Counted from the stretch's first letter, positions 1-8,382 are shown. The stretch: 64,000 bases of DNA from Zoogloea sp041914405 (GCF_041914405.1 NZ_JAYSDK010000010.1:84382-148381); one strand, 5' to 3'. Notes: a model not told the origin generated them from the letters alone. Made by a program: numbers and translations.

Positions 1-825
1 ACCCACCAGGCCAGCGACGGCGGCATTGATGTGCACCACGGTACCGCCGGCGAAGTCGAGGGCCCCCTTCTGGAACAGGAAGCCGGCCGTCGCATTGGCG
101 GCATCAGCCGCTTCAGCGGAGGTGTAGGCATCCGGACCCGCCCAGTACCAGACCATGTGGGCCATCGGCAGGTAGCTGAAGGTGAACCACAGGACGGAGA
201 ACAGCAGCACGGCGGAAAACTTGATGCGCTCAGCAAAGGCACCGAGGATCAGGGCCACGGTGATGGCGGCAAAGGCCCCCTGGAAAGCCACATAGATGAA
301 CTCGGAGATCACCACGCCCTTCGAGAAGGTGGCGGCCACGGAGTCCGGCGTGATGCCCTTCAGCAATACCTTGTCGAGACCACCGAAGAAGGCGCTGCCC
401 TCGGTAAACGCTACGGAGTAGCCGTAAAGCACCCACAGCACGCTGATCAGGGAGAACACCGTGAACACCTGCAGCAGCACGGACAGCATGTTCTTGGCGC
501 GGACCAGGCCACCGTAGAACAGAGCCAGGCCAGGAATGGACATCATGATGACGAGGGCGGTGGCGACGATCAGCCACGCGTTGTCGCCCTTGTTCGGTAC
601 CGGAGCCGGCGCGGCAGCAGCAGCTTCTGCCGGCTTGGCCTCGGCAGCGGCAGCCGGGGCTGCGGCCGGTGCTTCAGCAGGCTTGGCCGCAGCGCTGGCC
701 TCGGCCGGGGCGGTCACCGCGGGGGCGGCAGTCGGCGCGGCCGGAGCGTCCTTGTCCTGGGCCAGCGCATGGCCCGCAAAACCGACCGTGAGGGTCGTCA
801 GCAGGGCTGCGAAGAGTTTTTTCAT
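1..825 (-). CDS. amtB: Ammonium transporter AmtB (3' part outside window)
   Basis: Inner-membrane ammonium channel of the Amt/Rh family; the C-terminal part lies beyond position 1. The start at 825 has AGGGAG nine bases upstream. Residues 1-22 form a signal peptide (MKKLFAALLTTLTVGFAGHA), as in other Amt proteins. Then comes an unusually long Ala/Pro/Glu-rich linker of about 45 residues before the first membrane helix (NAWLIVATALVIMMSIPGLA). The Amt-typical GLALFYGGLVRAKN and the aromatic stretch near MVWYWAGP are present. It follows glnK by 14 bp, so PII control of the channel by direct binding is expected from the family. The linker is the only oddity. Confidence 0.95.
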   Translation of the reverse strand, partial: MKKLFAALLTTLTVGFAGHALAQDKDAPAAPTAAPAVTAPAEASAAAKPAEAPAAAPAAAAEAKPAEAAAAAPAPVPNKGDNAWLIVATALVIMMSIPGLALFYGGLVRAKNMLSVLLQVFTVFSLISVLWVLYGYSVAFTEGSAFFGGLDKVLLKGITPDSVAATFSKGVVISEFIYVAFQGAFAAITVALILGAFAERIKFSAVLLFSVLWFTFSYLPMAHMVWYWAGPDAYTSAEAADAANATAGFLFQKGALDFAGGTVVHINAAVAGLVG

Positions 826-839
826 GATGGGAAGCTCCC

Positions 840-1178
840 TTACAGCGCTTCGGCACCGGACTCGCCGGTACGAATGCGGATGGCTTGTTCGAGATCGAAC
901 ACGAAGATCTTGCCGTCACCGATCTTGCCAGTGCTGGCGGATTTTTCGATCGCCTCGATGACCTGATCGAGGATCTCGGTCTTGACGGCGGCCTCGATCT
1001 TCACCTTCGGCAGGAAATCGACCACGTATTCCGCGCCGCGGTACAGCTCGGTGTGGCCCTTCTGACGGCCAAAGCCCTTGACCTCGGTTACCGTGATGCC
1101 TTGCACGCCGATGGCGGACAGGGCCTCACGCACTTCGTCCAGCTTGAAGGGCTTGATGATGGCAGTTACGAGTTTCAT
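840..1178 (-). CDS. glnK: PII signal-transduction protein (GlnK/GlnB type)
   Basis: 112-residue PII protein that senses 2-oxoglutarate, ATP/ADP and glutamine status. It starts MKLVTAIIKPFKLDEVREAL. The T-loop carries KGHTELYRGAEY, whose Tyr (about residue 51) is the uridylylation site in proteobacteria, and the C-terminal signature TGKIGDGKIFV is intact. The start at 1178 has GAGGA at good spacing; an in-frame ATG six codons earlier lacks this. It sits directly upstream of amtB, and in the family GlnK plugs the channel when nitrogen is plentiful. glnK is preferred over glnB because of the amtB linkage. Confidence 0.95.
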   Translation of the reverse strand: MKLVTAIIKPFKLDEVREALSAIGVQGITVTEVKGFGRQKGHTELYRGAEYVVDFLPKVKIEAAVKTEILDQVIEAIEKSASTGKIGDGKIFVFDLEQAIRIRTGESGAEAL

Positions 1179-1235
1179 GGTTGGGTCCTCATGCAAGGCG
1201 ACCCGAACGAGCCGCCGCGCGGTTACGGGGGGAAG

Positions 1236-1982
1236 TTAGAACGTACGGGTGATGGTCAGCTGCACGCGGTCCTTGCCCAGGTCCTTGCCGAAGGCGTTGG
1301 TGTAGAAGGCCTGGCTGGCGTTGGTGTTGATGTAGCTCAGGCCGACCACGACGCCGGCGATGTCCTTGGTCACGCCGAGCTTGTAATCGGTGTAGGAGGC
1401 GCCGCTGTTGTCACCGTGGATCTTCTGGCGACCCACGTGGCCGATCAGGTTAAGGCCCGGGCTCAGTTCGTAGGCGGCGGTCAGGTCAAGATAGCCGGAG
1501 TTTTTGGAGTCGGTCCAGCCGAACAGATCGCTGAAGGAATGCGAATACTTCAGGGTCAGGAAGGTCCAGGAACCGGCGATGTAGCCTTCAATGGTGTTCG
1601 GGTTGTTGCCGTAGCCGGACCCCGGGTAGAAGTACTGCAGCACGCCCACGTCGTAGCCGAAGTCGCCGACGGTGTTCTTGAAGCCGCCGTAGAAGTCCAT
1701 CTCGATGCTGTTGCTGACGGTGGAGCTGCCGTCGGTCAGCCAGGACACGTTGGACGCCCAGGTGCCGGCGTACAGGCCGCTCGAATGCGCATAGTCGAAA
1801 CCACCCTGAATCGCCGGTTTGCGGTTGGTCTGACCGATACCGCGGTAGATGTACTCCGACGCCAGCGTGACGTTGCTGGTGAAGGTGTGCTCGGGAGCGG
1901 GCGCCGCGTCGGCAGCGTTTGCCAGGGACGGCAGGGCGGCACAGGCTGCGAGCAAGGCGGAAGCGATAGCGGTCATGCGCAT
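1236..1982 (-). CDS. TorF family putative porin (Gcw_chp family)
   Basis: 248-residue outer-membrane protein with a cleavable signal peptide (cut after ...LPSLANA). The family hallmark SEYIYRGIGQT appears near the mature N-terminus, followed by alternating beta strands and a C-terminal Phe (TITRTF) typical of barrels inserted by Bam. AGGAGA lies eight bases before the ATG at 1982. The family is annotated as a putative porin and often precedes glnK-amtB in betaproteobacteria. Sharing a sigma-54 promoter with nitrogen genes suggests a role in entry of small nitrogen compounds, but no substrate is known. Confidence 0.85.
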   Translation of the reverse strand: MRMTAIASALLAACAALPSLANAADAAPAPEHTFTSNVTLASEYIYRGIGQTNRKPAIQGGFDYAHSSGLYAGTWASNVSWLTDGSSTVSNSIEMDFYGGFKNTVGDFGYDVGVLQYFYPGSGYGNNPNTIEGYIAGSWTFLTLKYSHSFSDLFGWTDSKNSGYLDLTAAYELSPGLNLIGHVGRQKIHGDNSGASYTDYKLGVTKDIAGVVVGLSYINTNASQAFYTNAFGKDLGKDRVQLTITRTF

Positions 1983-2023
1983 GATTGGATTCTCCTAGTA
2001 ATAAAAGTTGGCCAACACAACTT

Positions 2024-2039
2024 AGCAACCATCATGCCA
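2024..2039 (-). promoter_or_regulatory. Sigma-54 (-24/-12) promoter of the torF-glnK-amtB operon
   Basis: On the minus strand the sequence reads TGGCATG, four bases, then TTGCT. The GG and GC doublets sit exactly 12 bases apart, one mismatch from the RpoN consensus. The predicted transcript starts near 2013, about 30 bases before the porin ATG. Confidence 0.8.
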
Positions 2040-2114
2040 GATTTAAAAATACAATTATTTCAATGACTTGACATCAATAATCGAGCCTTGCTGCAGCGCA
2101 GAAAAAATTCAATC

Positions 2115-2169
2115 CGCACCACTTTGGGAGTACGCACCAATAGAGGGCGCCGTGTTGGTGCATGGTGCG
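2115..2169. promoter_or_regulatory. Candidate NtrC enhancer sites
   Basis: Several GCACC / GGTGC half-sites cluster here: CGCACC at 2115, CGCACC at 2133, TTGGTGCA at 2155 and TGGTGCG at 2163. NtrC binds dyads of TGCACC and GGTGCA. The cluster lies roughly 80-150 bp upstream of the sigma-54 promoter, the usual enhancer distance. No single dyad is perfect, so exact sites are uncertain. Confidence 0.45.
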
Positions 2170-2246
2170 CCGCAACCGTCGACGGGCTCCGGTGCTAAAC
2201 TGGGTTACGACTTGGATTTATCCCCTTTCCTGTGAGGAACGCTGCC

Positions 2247-2507
2247 ATGGCCAATCCCAAAATCCTCGATGAAATCGGTTCGAAGGTTTCCGAACTTCTC
2301 GCCAACAGCCCCGCCAAGGACCTTGAAAAGAACGCCCGCGCCCTGCTCGCCAGCGGTTTTTCCAGGCTCGACCTGGTAACGCGGGAGGAATTCGACCTGC
2401 AGAAGGAAACCCTCGCCCGCTACCGCGAAAAGCTGACCGAACTCGAACACCGGGTCGCCCAACTTGAGTCGGAACTGGCCTCGCGTCCGCCGGCAGAGGC
2501 GGGCTGA
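2247..2507 (+). CDS. ubiK: Accessory factor UbiK family protein
   Basis: 86-residue protein of the UbiK/YqiC (BMFP) family, which assists aerobic ubiquinone biosynthesis with UbiJ and has membrane-fusogenic activity in vitro. The N-terminal half is amphipathic and the C-terminal half (about residues 50-82) is a predicted coiled coil rich in Leu/Glu/Arg (ARYREKLTELEHRVAQLESE), as in the family. The start at 2247 has TGAGGA upstream; an ATG five codons earlier lacks a ribosome site. The gene lies just before comM, a common arrangement in proteobacteria. It is divergent from the nitrogen operon. Confidence 0.88.
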   Translation: MANPKILDEIGSKVSELLANSPAKDLEKNARALLASGFSRLDLVTREEFDLQKETLARYREKLTELEHRVAQLESELASRPPAEAG

Positions 2508-2535
2508 ACCTCCTGCCGTTCCGACGGTCATTGCA

Positions 2536-2557
2536 AGGGCGCCCCGGCGCCCTTTTT
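2536..2557 (+). terminator. Rho-independent terminator after ubiK
   Basis: Perfect 8-bp stem AGGGCGCC / GGCGCCCT with a two-base loop, running into TTTTT. It ends the ubiK transcript before the YceI gene. Confidence 0.8.
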
Positions 2558-2611
2558 CATGCCAGCCCAAGATCAATTACAAACACCCTTTCGCTTTCCC
2601 GGAGACATCCC

Positions 2612-3178
2612 TTGAAGAAGCTGCTCGCCCTGCTTGCCGTCGCCAGCGCCCCCGCCTTCGCTGCCCCCATCAGCTACACGATCGACTCCAACCACACCTA
2701 CCCGCTGTTCGAGACCGACCACCTTGGCTTCTCGACCCAGCGCGGGCGCTTCAACAAGACCAGCGGCAAGATCGTCCTCGACAGCGCGGCCCGTCGCGGC
2801 TCGGTGGAAGTCACCATCGACGCGGCGTCCATCGACATGGGCTTCGCCAAATGGAACGAGAACATGCGCGGCGAGGGCTTCTTCAACACCGAGACCTATC
2901 CGACGATCAGCTTCAAGGCCGATCGCCTCACCTTCGACGGCGAGAAGCCGGTGTCGGCAGAGGGCAGCCTGACGCTGCTCGGCATCACTAAACCGCTGGT
3001 GCTTACTCTGTCCCGCTTCCACTGTGCCCCCCACCCGCTCAACAAGCGCGAAACCTGCGGCGCCGACATCACCGCCCGCCTGAAGCGTTCGGATTTCGGC
3101 ATGACCAAGAACATCCCCTCGGTCAGCGACGAGGTGCGCCTGGTAATCTCGGTGGAAGCCTATCGCGAGCAACAATGA
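2612..3178 (+). CDS. YceI family periplasmic protein
   Basis: 188-residue lipocalin-like YceI domain protein. A TTG start at 2612 with GGAGA seven bases before it gives a clean signal peptide (MKKLLALLAVASAPAFA, then APISYTIDSNHTYP). The YceI pattern is complete: the N-terminal DSNHTYPLFETDHLGFS strand, the central SIDMGFAKWNENMRG and FFNTETYPTISF segments, and the C-terminal LKRSDFGM. Members bind polyisoprenoid lipids such as quinones in a beta-barrel. Proximity to ubiK makes a quinone link attractive but unproven. Confidence 0.9.
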   Translation: MKKLLALLAVASAPAFAAPISYTIDSNHTYPLFETDHLGFSTQRGRFNKTSGKIVLDSAARRGSVEVTIDAASIDMGFAKWNENMRGEGFFNTETYPTISFKADRLTFDGEKPVSAEGSLTLLGITKPLVLTLSRFHCAPHPLNKRETCGADITARLKRSDFGMTKNIPSVSDEVRLVISVEAYREQQ

Positions 3179-3239
3179 CAATGCACTAAACCCAGCCACG
3201 CCTGGGCTAGACTGCCGGTTTATTCCAAAAAGATACGCC

Positions 3240-4739
3240 GTGAGTATAGCCCTCCTGACCAGCCGCGCCCTTGTCGGCCTGCAGGCCCCTGAAGTCACCG
3301 TCGAGGTACACCTGGCCAATGGCCTGCCGGCCTTCACGCTGGTCGGTCTCGCGGATGCGGAGGTCCGTGAGGCCCGCGACCGCGTGCGCGCCGCGCTGCA
3401 GACCGCGCAGTTCGAGTTCCCGCAGCGGCGCATCACCGTCAATCTGGCTCCTGCCGATCTACCCAAGGAGGGCGGCTGCTTCGACCTCCCCATCGCGCTG
3501 GGCATCCTCGCCGCCTCTGGCCAGATTCCGGCCAATCGGCTGGACCGCTACGAGTTCGCCGGCGAGCTATCCCTCACCGGCGAACTACGGTCGGTACGTG
3601 GCGCCCTGGCGCTGGCCCGGCAGGCTGCCCACAGCGGACGCACGCTGATCCTGCCGATCGCCAACGCCCCCGAAGCCGCGCTGGTACAGGACGTGCAGAT
3701 GCTGCCGGCACGCAGCCTGTCGGCCGTCGCCGCCCATCTGTGTGGGCACACGCTTCTCGCCCCCCATGACGGCGCGACACTGGCGCCACCGCCGGCCTAC
3801 CCCGACCTGGCCGACGTCAAAGGCCAGGCCCAGGCCCGCCGGGCTCTGGAGGTCGCCGCCAGCGGCCAACACTCCCTGCTGCTGTACGGCCCACCGGGCA
3901 CCGGCAAATCCATGCTGGCCCAGCGCCTGCCCGGCCTGCTGCCGCCGATGGACGACCGGGAGGCCCTGGAGAGTGCCGTCGTGCAGTCGATCGAAGGCAG
4001 CTTTCACCCCGAACGCTGGCACCACCGCCCGCTGCGCGCCCCTCACCATTCCGCCTCGACGGCAGCACTGGTCGGCGGTGGCAGCACACCCCGGCCTGGC
4101 GAGATCAGCCTCGCACACAACGGCGTGCTGTATCTCGACGAGCTCCCCGAGTTCGACCGGCGCGTACTCGAAGCCTTGCGCGAGCCGCTAGAGAGCGGCC
4201 ACATCACGATTTCCCGCGCGGCACGCCGGGCCGAGTTTCCGGCCCGCTTTCAACTCGTCGCGGCGATGAATCCCTGTCCATGTGGCTACCACGGCCACCC
4301 GGACGGCCGCTGCCGGTGTACGCCGGAGCAGGTCCGGCGCTATCGCCAGCGCCTGTCCGGCCCGCTGCTGGACCGCATCGACCTGGTGCTGGAAGTGCCT
4401 GCCCTGTCGGTCGCCGAACTGCAAACCACGGCCAGCGGCGAGAGCTCGGCAGTGGTGCGGGAGCGTGTCGCCCGTGCGTGGGCCATCCAGCAGGCCCGGC
4501 AGGGCATGCCCAACGCACGCCTCGACGCGGCCGGTGTCAATCGATGGTGCCGGCCGGATGTCGCCGGTGACGCGCTGCTACGCACCGCCATCGAGCGCCT
4601 GGGCCTGTCGGCACGCGCCTACCATCGCATCCTGAAAGTGGCGCGTACAATCGCCGACATGAACGGCGCCGACAATATCGGCGCCCCCCACATAGCCGAA
4701 GCGGTGCAGAGCCGTCGCGGCCCGGGGGAATTCAATTGA
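3240..4739 (+). CDS. comM: YifB family Mg-chelatase-like AAA ATPase (ComM)
   Basis: 499-residue ComM, a hexameric helicase that promotes branch migration during natural transformation. The N-terminal ChlI-like domain (about 20-140) is followed by the AAA core with Walker A GPPGTGKS at 217-224, Walker B LYLDELPEF and a cysteine-rich insertion (CPCGYHGHPDGRCRC) typical of YifB/ComM. The C-terminal helical Mg-chelatase domain is complete. The start is GTG at 3240. Length matches the family (about 500). It implies the strain may be naturally transformable, though no pilus genes are visible here. Confidence 0.92.
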   Translation: MSIALLTSRALVGLQAPEVTVEVHLANGLPAFTLVGLADAEVREARDRVRAALQTAQFEFPQRRITVNLAPADLPKEGGCFDLPIALGILAASGQIPANRLDRYEFAGELSLTGELRSVRGALALARQAAHSGRTLILPIANAPEAALVQDVQMLPARSLSAVAAHLCGHTLLAPHDGATLAPPPAYPDLADVKGQAQARRALEVAASGQHSLLLYGPPGTGKSMLAQRLPGLLPPMDDREALESAVVQSIEGSFHPERWHHRPLRAPHHSASTAALVGGGSTPRPGEISLAHNGVLYLDELPEFDRRVLEALREPLESGHITISRAARRAEFPARFQLVAAMNPCPCGYHGHPDGRCRCTPEQVRRYRQRLSGPLLDRIDLVLEVPALSVAELQTTASGESSAVVRERVARAWAIQQARQGMPNARLDAAGVNRWCRPDVAGDALLRTAIERLGLSARAYHRILKVARTIADMNGADNIGAPHIAEAVQSRRGPGEFN

Positions 4740-4758
4740 ACATGAACAGGAGTTTTCC

Positions 4759-5154
4759 GTGGCTTCCACGCTTTCTTCCGGTCTCCCCCGCGCCAAGAAC
4801 TGGCGCCTGTGGCTGGCCGGCTTCCTCATCCTGATCGCAGCCCTGGCCGCCGGCTACACCTGGCTGACCCTCAGCTGGAGCTATTCGTCGGGCGAACGTG
4901 CCGGCTATGTGCAGAAGTTTTCCCAGAAGGGTTGGCTGTGCAAGACCTGGGAAGGCGAACTGGCCATAGTCGCGATTCCCGGCAGCCTGCCGGAGATCTT
5001 CAAATTCACCGTCCGCGACGACAAGGTCGCGGCCGCCATCAACACCGAAATGGGCAAACGGGTCGCCCTGTCCTACGAACAGCACGTGGGCATCCCCTCC
5101 ACCTGCTTCGGTGAAACCGGCTATTACGTGACCAAGATCCACGCCGTCGAGTAG
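4759..5154 (+). CDS. Hypothetical single-pass membrane protein
   Basis: 131-residue protein that I cannot assign. A GTG start at 4759 has CAGGAG six bases upstream. One membrane helix spans about residues 17-40 (WLAGFLILIAALAAGYTWL). The rest, about 90 residues, should face the periplasm and contains two Cys (CKTWEG and STCFGE) that could form a disulfide. It follows comM by 19 bp and may share its transcript. Similar small proteins occur in other betaproteobacteria as conserved proteins of unknown role. Confidence 0.7.
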   Translation: MASTLSSGLPRAKNWRLWLAGFLILIAALAAGYTWLTLSWSYSSGERAGYVQKFSQKGWLCKTWEGELAIVAIPGSLPEIFKFTVRDDKVAAAINTEMGKRVALSYEQHVGIPSTCFGETGYYVTKIHAVE

Positions 5155-5176
5155 AACAACATTGGGAGTTGCTCCT

Positions 5177-5202
5177 GCGGGGGCGAATGAATTCGCCCCC
5201 GC
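5177..5202. repeat. REP-like palindrome (single copy)
   Basis: Perfect hairpin with arms GCGGGGGCGAAT and ATTCGCCCCCGC around a two-base loop. The same core is found at 13321-13412 and 63217-63236. Here it occupies the space between the hypothetical membrane protein and the efflux pump gene. Confidence 0.8.
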
Positions 5203-5248
5203 CCAGGCACCTCGCCCTGCTGAACTGCTCCTTTTTTCCGGACACCCC

Positions 5249-6469
5249 ATGCCTTACGCCCAGCTGGCGGCGCTGCTCGCGGCGCTCGCCACCGTCGGTC
5301 CGTTCTCGATCGACACCTATCTGCCGGCCCTCCAAGCCATCGGCGCCGACCTGCGTGTCAGCCCGGTGGAGGTGCAACAGACGCTCACCGCCTACATGGT
5401 GCCGCTGGGCGCGATGGTGCTGTGGCACGGCGCCCTGTCCGACGCCTACGGGCGCAAGCGCGTGATCGTGATCTCGATGCTGCTGTTCACGCTGGCCTCG
5501 CTGGTCTGCGTGTTCGCCGGCGGCATCCAGACCCTGCTGCTCGGACGCGGTCTGCAAGGCATCAGTGCCGGCGCCGGCATGGTGGTCGGCCGCGCGGTGG
5601 TCCGCGATCTGATGGAAGGCGCGCGCGCGCAGCGCATGATGAGCCACGTCAGCATGGCCTTCGCCCTCGGCCCGGCCATCGCCCCCATCCTCGGCGGCTG
5701 GATCTACAGCACCTTCGGCTGGCGCGCGGTGTTCGTCTTCCTAGCCCTGCTGGGCCTCGTGCTAGCCAGCCTGTGTGCTTGGAAGCTGCCGGAAACCCAT
5801 CCACCGGCTGCCCGCCATCCGCTCCATCCCGGCCCGCTGGCGCGGCGCTACGCGCAGGTCTTCCGCACGCCGGGCTTTCTGCTGCTGACCTTCGCCGTCG
5901 GCCTCAACTTCAACGGCTTCTTCATCTACGTGCTGTCGGCGCCGGTGTTCCTGATGCGCCACCTGCAGTTGCCGGAAACCGGCTTCGGCTGGTTCTTCAT
6001 TCCCTGCGTGCTGGGCATGATGGGCGGCTCGGCGCTGTCGGCGCGACTGGCCGGCCGGCTGTCGCAGGCCCGCACCATCGCCCTCGGCTACGGGCTGATG
6101 CTCGTCGCCACCATCCTCAACCTGGGGCTGTCCTTCCTGATGCCCGCCGGCCTGCCCCACTCCGTGCTACCGATCGCCCTCTACAACTTCGGCATGGCCA
6201 TCGCAATGCCCAGCCTGACCCTGCTGGCGCTGGACCATTTCCCAGCCCAGCGCGGCGTCGCCTCAAGCTGCCAGAGCTTCCTGCAGATGCTGGTGAGCGC
6301 CGTCGCCGCCGGCGTGCTGGCACCGGCCCTGTGGGACACGGTGCCAGGTCTGGCGGCGGGCGCGACGGGCTGCCTGCTGCTCGGAATGACCTGCTTCGGG
6401 CTGTGGTGGCACCACTTCCACCGAGGCAGCCCGGCAACAAGCCGCATCCCCCTCAACGCCGACGACTGA
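5249..6469 (+). CDS. Bcr/CflA family multidrug efflux MFS transporter
   Basis: 406-residue major-facilitator drug:H+ antiporter with 12 predicted helices. The family signature is seen at the N-terminus (FSIDTYLPALQAIGADL) and the motif A loop is GALSDAYGRKRV between helices 2 and 3. Motif C-like GPAIAPILGGW marks helix 5, typical of exporters. The start at 5249 is chosen because the longer frame runs back through the REP-like hairpin. The 3' end overlaps the convergent PEP-CTERM gene by 17 bp. Substrate cannot be read from the sequence. Confidence 0.87.
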   Translation: MPYAQLAALLAALATVGPFSIDTYLPALQAIGADLRVSPVEVQQTLTAYMVPLGAMVLWHGALSDAYGRKRVIVISMLLFTLASLVCVFAGGIQTLLLGRGLQGISAGAGMVVGRAVVRDLMEGARAQRMMSHVSMAFALGPAIAPILGGWIYSTFGWRAVFVFLALLGLVLASLCAWKLPETHPPAARHPLHPGPLARRYAQVFRTPGFLLLTFAVGLNFNGFFIYVLSAPVFLMRHLQLPETGFGWFFIPCVLGMMGGSALSARLAGRLSQARTIALGYGLMLVATILNLGLSFLMPAGLPHSVLPIALYNFGMAIAMPSLTLLALDHFPAQRGVASSCQSFLQMLVSAVAAGVLAPALWDTVPGLAAGATGCLLLGMTCFGLWWHHFHRGSPATSRIPLNADD

Positions 6470-7556
6470 AGCGCAGCGCCCCCAGCCCAGCCAGCAGCAA
6501 AGCCGCCGAGGCCGGCTCGGGTAGCCGTCCGCCAGGCGGGTTCGGAATCTGCGCGATATCTAGGTTCAGGGCTGCGTTCTGAGCCCCAAGATAGGTGCCG
6601 ATCTCTTCGGGAGTCGGGTGTGAATCGCTTCCAACCAGCGCCTCGTTGGTTTCTGGATCGTAAAGACCGGCATACTTGAAGAATTCATAACGCCTCAGGA
6701 TGGACGCTGCCTTCGGACCGACCGGCGCCCCGTAGCCGCTTTCCAGCTTGCCAGAATCGGGATTGCCAGGATCCCGCTGCAGCAACTGCCACTCGATCTC
6801 GGTTTCCGCCTGCTTGACCTTCTTGTTATCGGCAACCAGTTCCTCAAGCCCGACGGCGTCCTCCAGTTCAGTAGTAAACACCTTGACCCAGATCGCCGGC
6901 CCGAAACGGTCCGGATCTACTGCAACGGGCGCCACGATCTTCGCCTCCACCACCGGCGGTGCCGGCGGCTGGCCCACCGGCGGCGGCGGTGGCTGAACCA
7001 CGTTCCAGGTCGGCGCCGGCAGGGTCACCGTGCCATTGGTCAGCACACCGGCGGCGGCCGTTTCGAGGAGCCAGTTGTAGGTGACATTCACCGGGTTGGC
7101 ACTGGTCCCCACCCCGAAATGATCGCAGGGCGTACTGGCCGAATACCCCACCCCGCCGCCCGACCAGCAGTTATCACCCGGTGTGATGAAGGTGCCGCTA
7201 GGCGTCCCATAGTCCCAGTTGCTGCCGTCGTAAACGCCGCGGTAGGTGACGCGTGTGCCAAAAACAGCACCGTTGGAGTATTCCGTGATGATCGGCGACC
7301 CGTAACGTACAACGCTACTGGCCGGATCAAACCCGCGCCCGGTCGGGAAACCCCGGCCCGGCCCGCCGAAGGTATCGGTGATCTGCGAAGCATGCAGCCC
7401 TTCCAGCTCGATCTCGAAACCATGCGCAGTCTTGCCGGTGTCGTTGATGACATCAAAATTGCCGAGCATACCGATCACCCCCGCATGGGCTGCAGCGGGC
7501 AGGCAGGCCGCCGCAACAGCGGCCCGGCCCAAAGCCGACAAAACGCTTCTGTTCAT
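6453..7556 (-). CDS. PEP-CTERM sorting domain protein
   Basis: 367-residue secreted protein with a signal peptide (MNRSVLSALGRAAVAAACLP...AHA) and a C-terminal PEP-CTERM tail: LPEPASAALLLAGLGAL followed by RFSRRR. Exosortase recognises this tail and releases or anchors the protein at the surface, usually with exopolysaccharide. Residues 30-200 look like a beta-rich extracellular domain, then a proline-rich hinge (PPPPPVGQPPAPP) and a charged segment. The start at 7556 has AGGGG upstream. No exosortase is in the window. Function beyond surface export is unknown. Confidence 0.82.
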   Translation of the reverse strand: MNRSVLSALGRAAVAAACLPAAAHAGVIGMLGNFDVINDTGKTAHGFEIELEGLHASQITDTFGGPGRGFPTGRGFDPASSVVRYGSPIITEYSNGAVFGTRVTYRGVYDGSNWDYGTPSGTFITPGDNCWSGGGVGYSASTPCDHFGVGTSANPVNVTYNWLLETAAAGVLTNGTVTLPAPTWNVVQPPPPPVGQPPAPPVVEAKIVAPVAVDPDRFGPAIWVKVFTTELEDAVGLEELVADNKKVKQAETEIEWQLLQRDPGNPDSGKLESGYGAPVGPKAASILRRYEFFKYAGLYDPETNEALVGSDSHPTPEEIGTYLGAQNAALNLDIAQIPNPPGGRLPEPASAALLLAGLGALRFSRRR

Positions 7557-7632
7557 GTATATCGCCCCTGACGTTGTTTTAACCGGGGATGCAGCCTTTC
7601 GCGCAGGATTGCACCGAAAAGTTGACACCGCG

Positions 7633-7650
7633 GAGTGGTCATAACCACTC
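7633..7650. promoter_or_regulatory. Palindrome upstream of the PEP-CTERM gene
   Basis: Perfect dyad GAGTGGT, four bases, ACCACTC, about 80 bp upstream of the PEP-CTERM start. It could be an operator; the binding protein is unknown. Confidence 0.35.
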
Positions 7651-7719
7651 ACGCAGCTTAGTCGTGGGCTTGCCGTTCCGCCACCCGTCATAGGCAGCAG
7701 GTCAGGGACGGGCGCCCGC

Positions 7720-8265
7720 TCAGCCCTTCGCCAGCTCCCGCTCGGCCCAGAACAGTGCGGTGATGGTCTTGGCGTCGGTGATACGGCCGTCGAAGACCGC
7801 CTCGCGGGCTTCCTCCAGGCTGAGGGTCAGGATTTCCAGGAACTCCCCGTCGTCCCAGGCGTGACCGACATGCTCCAGACCGGTGGCCAGGAAAATCTCG
7901 ATACGCTCGTTGGAGTAGCCGATGCACGGGTGCATCACGCCCAGGTAGCGCCACTGCTCAGTGACGTAGCCGGTTTCCTCCTGCAATTCGCGTCGGGCGC
8001 AATCCAGGATGTCCTCGTCGGGATCGAGCTTGCCGGCCGGCAATTCAAGGAAGGCCTGCCCCACCGGATAGCGGAACTGGCGCTCGAAGACCAGACGGCC
8101 GTCCGCCAGCACCGGGATCACCACCACCGCGCCCGGGTGCTTGATGTATTCGCGCACCCCGTCCTTGCCGTCGGGCAGACGCACCTGGTCCCGATAGACC
8201 TTCAGGAGTTGCCCTTCGAACACCATATCCGATGACAACTGCGCCTCGTGCAGGGGATCCGTCAT
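7720..8265 (-). CDS. NUDIX hydrolase, ADP-ribose pyrophosphatase-like
   Basis: 181-residue NUDIX enzyme. The Nudix box is perfect at residues 78-100 (G-x5-E-x7-REL-x-EE-x-G: starts GKLDPDEDILDCA, ends RRELQEETGY) and binds the catalytic Mg2+. The preceding RQFRYPVGQAFLELPAG is characteristic of the ADP-ribose pyrophosphatase/NudF branch, which hydrolyses ADP-ribose to AMP and ribose-5-phosphate. AAGGAGAA lies before the ATG at 8265. It is transcribed divergently from the next gene with 117 bp between starts. Confidence 0.88.
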   Translation of the reverse strand: MTDPLHEAQLSSDMVFEGQLLKVYRDQVRLPDGKDGVREYIKHPGAVVVIPVLADGRLVFERQFRYPVGQAFLELPAGKLDPDEDILDCARRELQEETGYVTEQWRYLGVMHPCIGYSNERIEIFLATGLEHVGHAWDDGEFLEILTLSLEEAREAVFDGRITDAKTITALFWAERELAKG

Positions 8266-8382
8266 CCCATTCTCCTTTTTGCTCAAGCAGATTCGATAAA
8301 GGCTGAAGCATGGCATCCCTGACACGGGGCTGACCAGCCCATCCGGCATAATCGGCACTTCGATCCTCATCGTGCCACGCCC

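Noticed and set aside
31..966. Plus-strand frame across amtB and glnK
   Set aside because: The minus strand encodes intact AmtB and PII proteins; this frame is a shadow.
3185..3210. Small inverted repeat CCCAG...CTGGG between the YceI gene and comM
   Set aside because: Five-base stem and no T-run; too weak to call a terminator.
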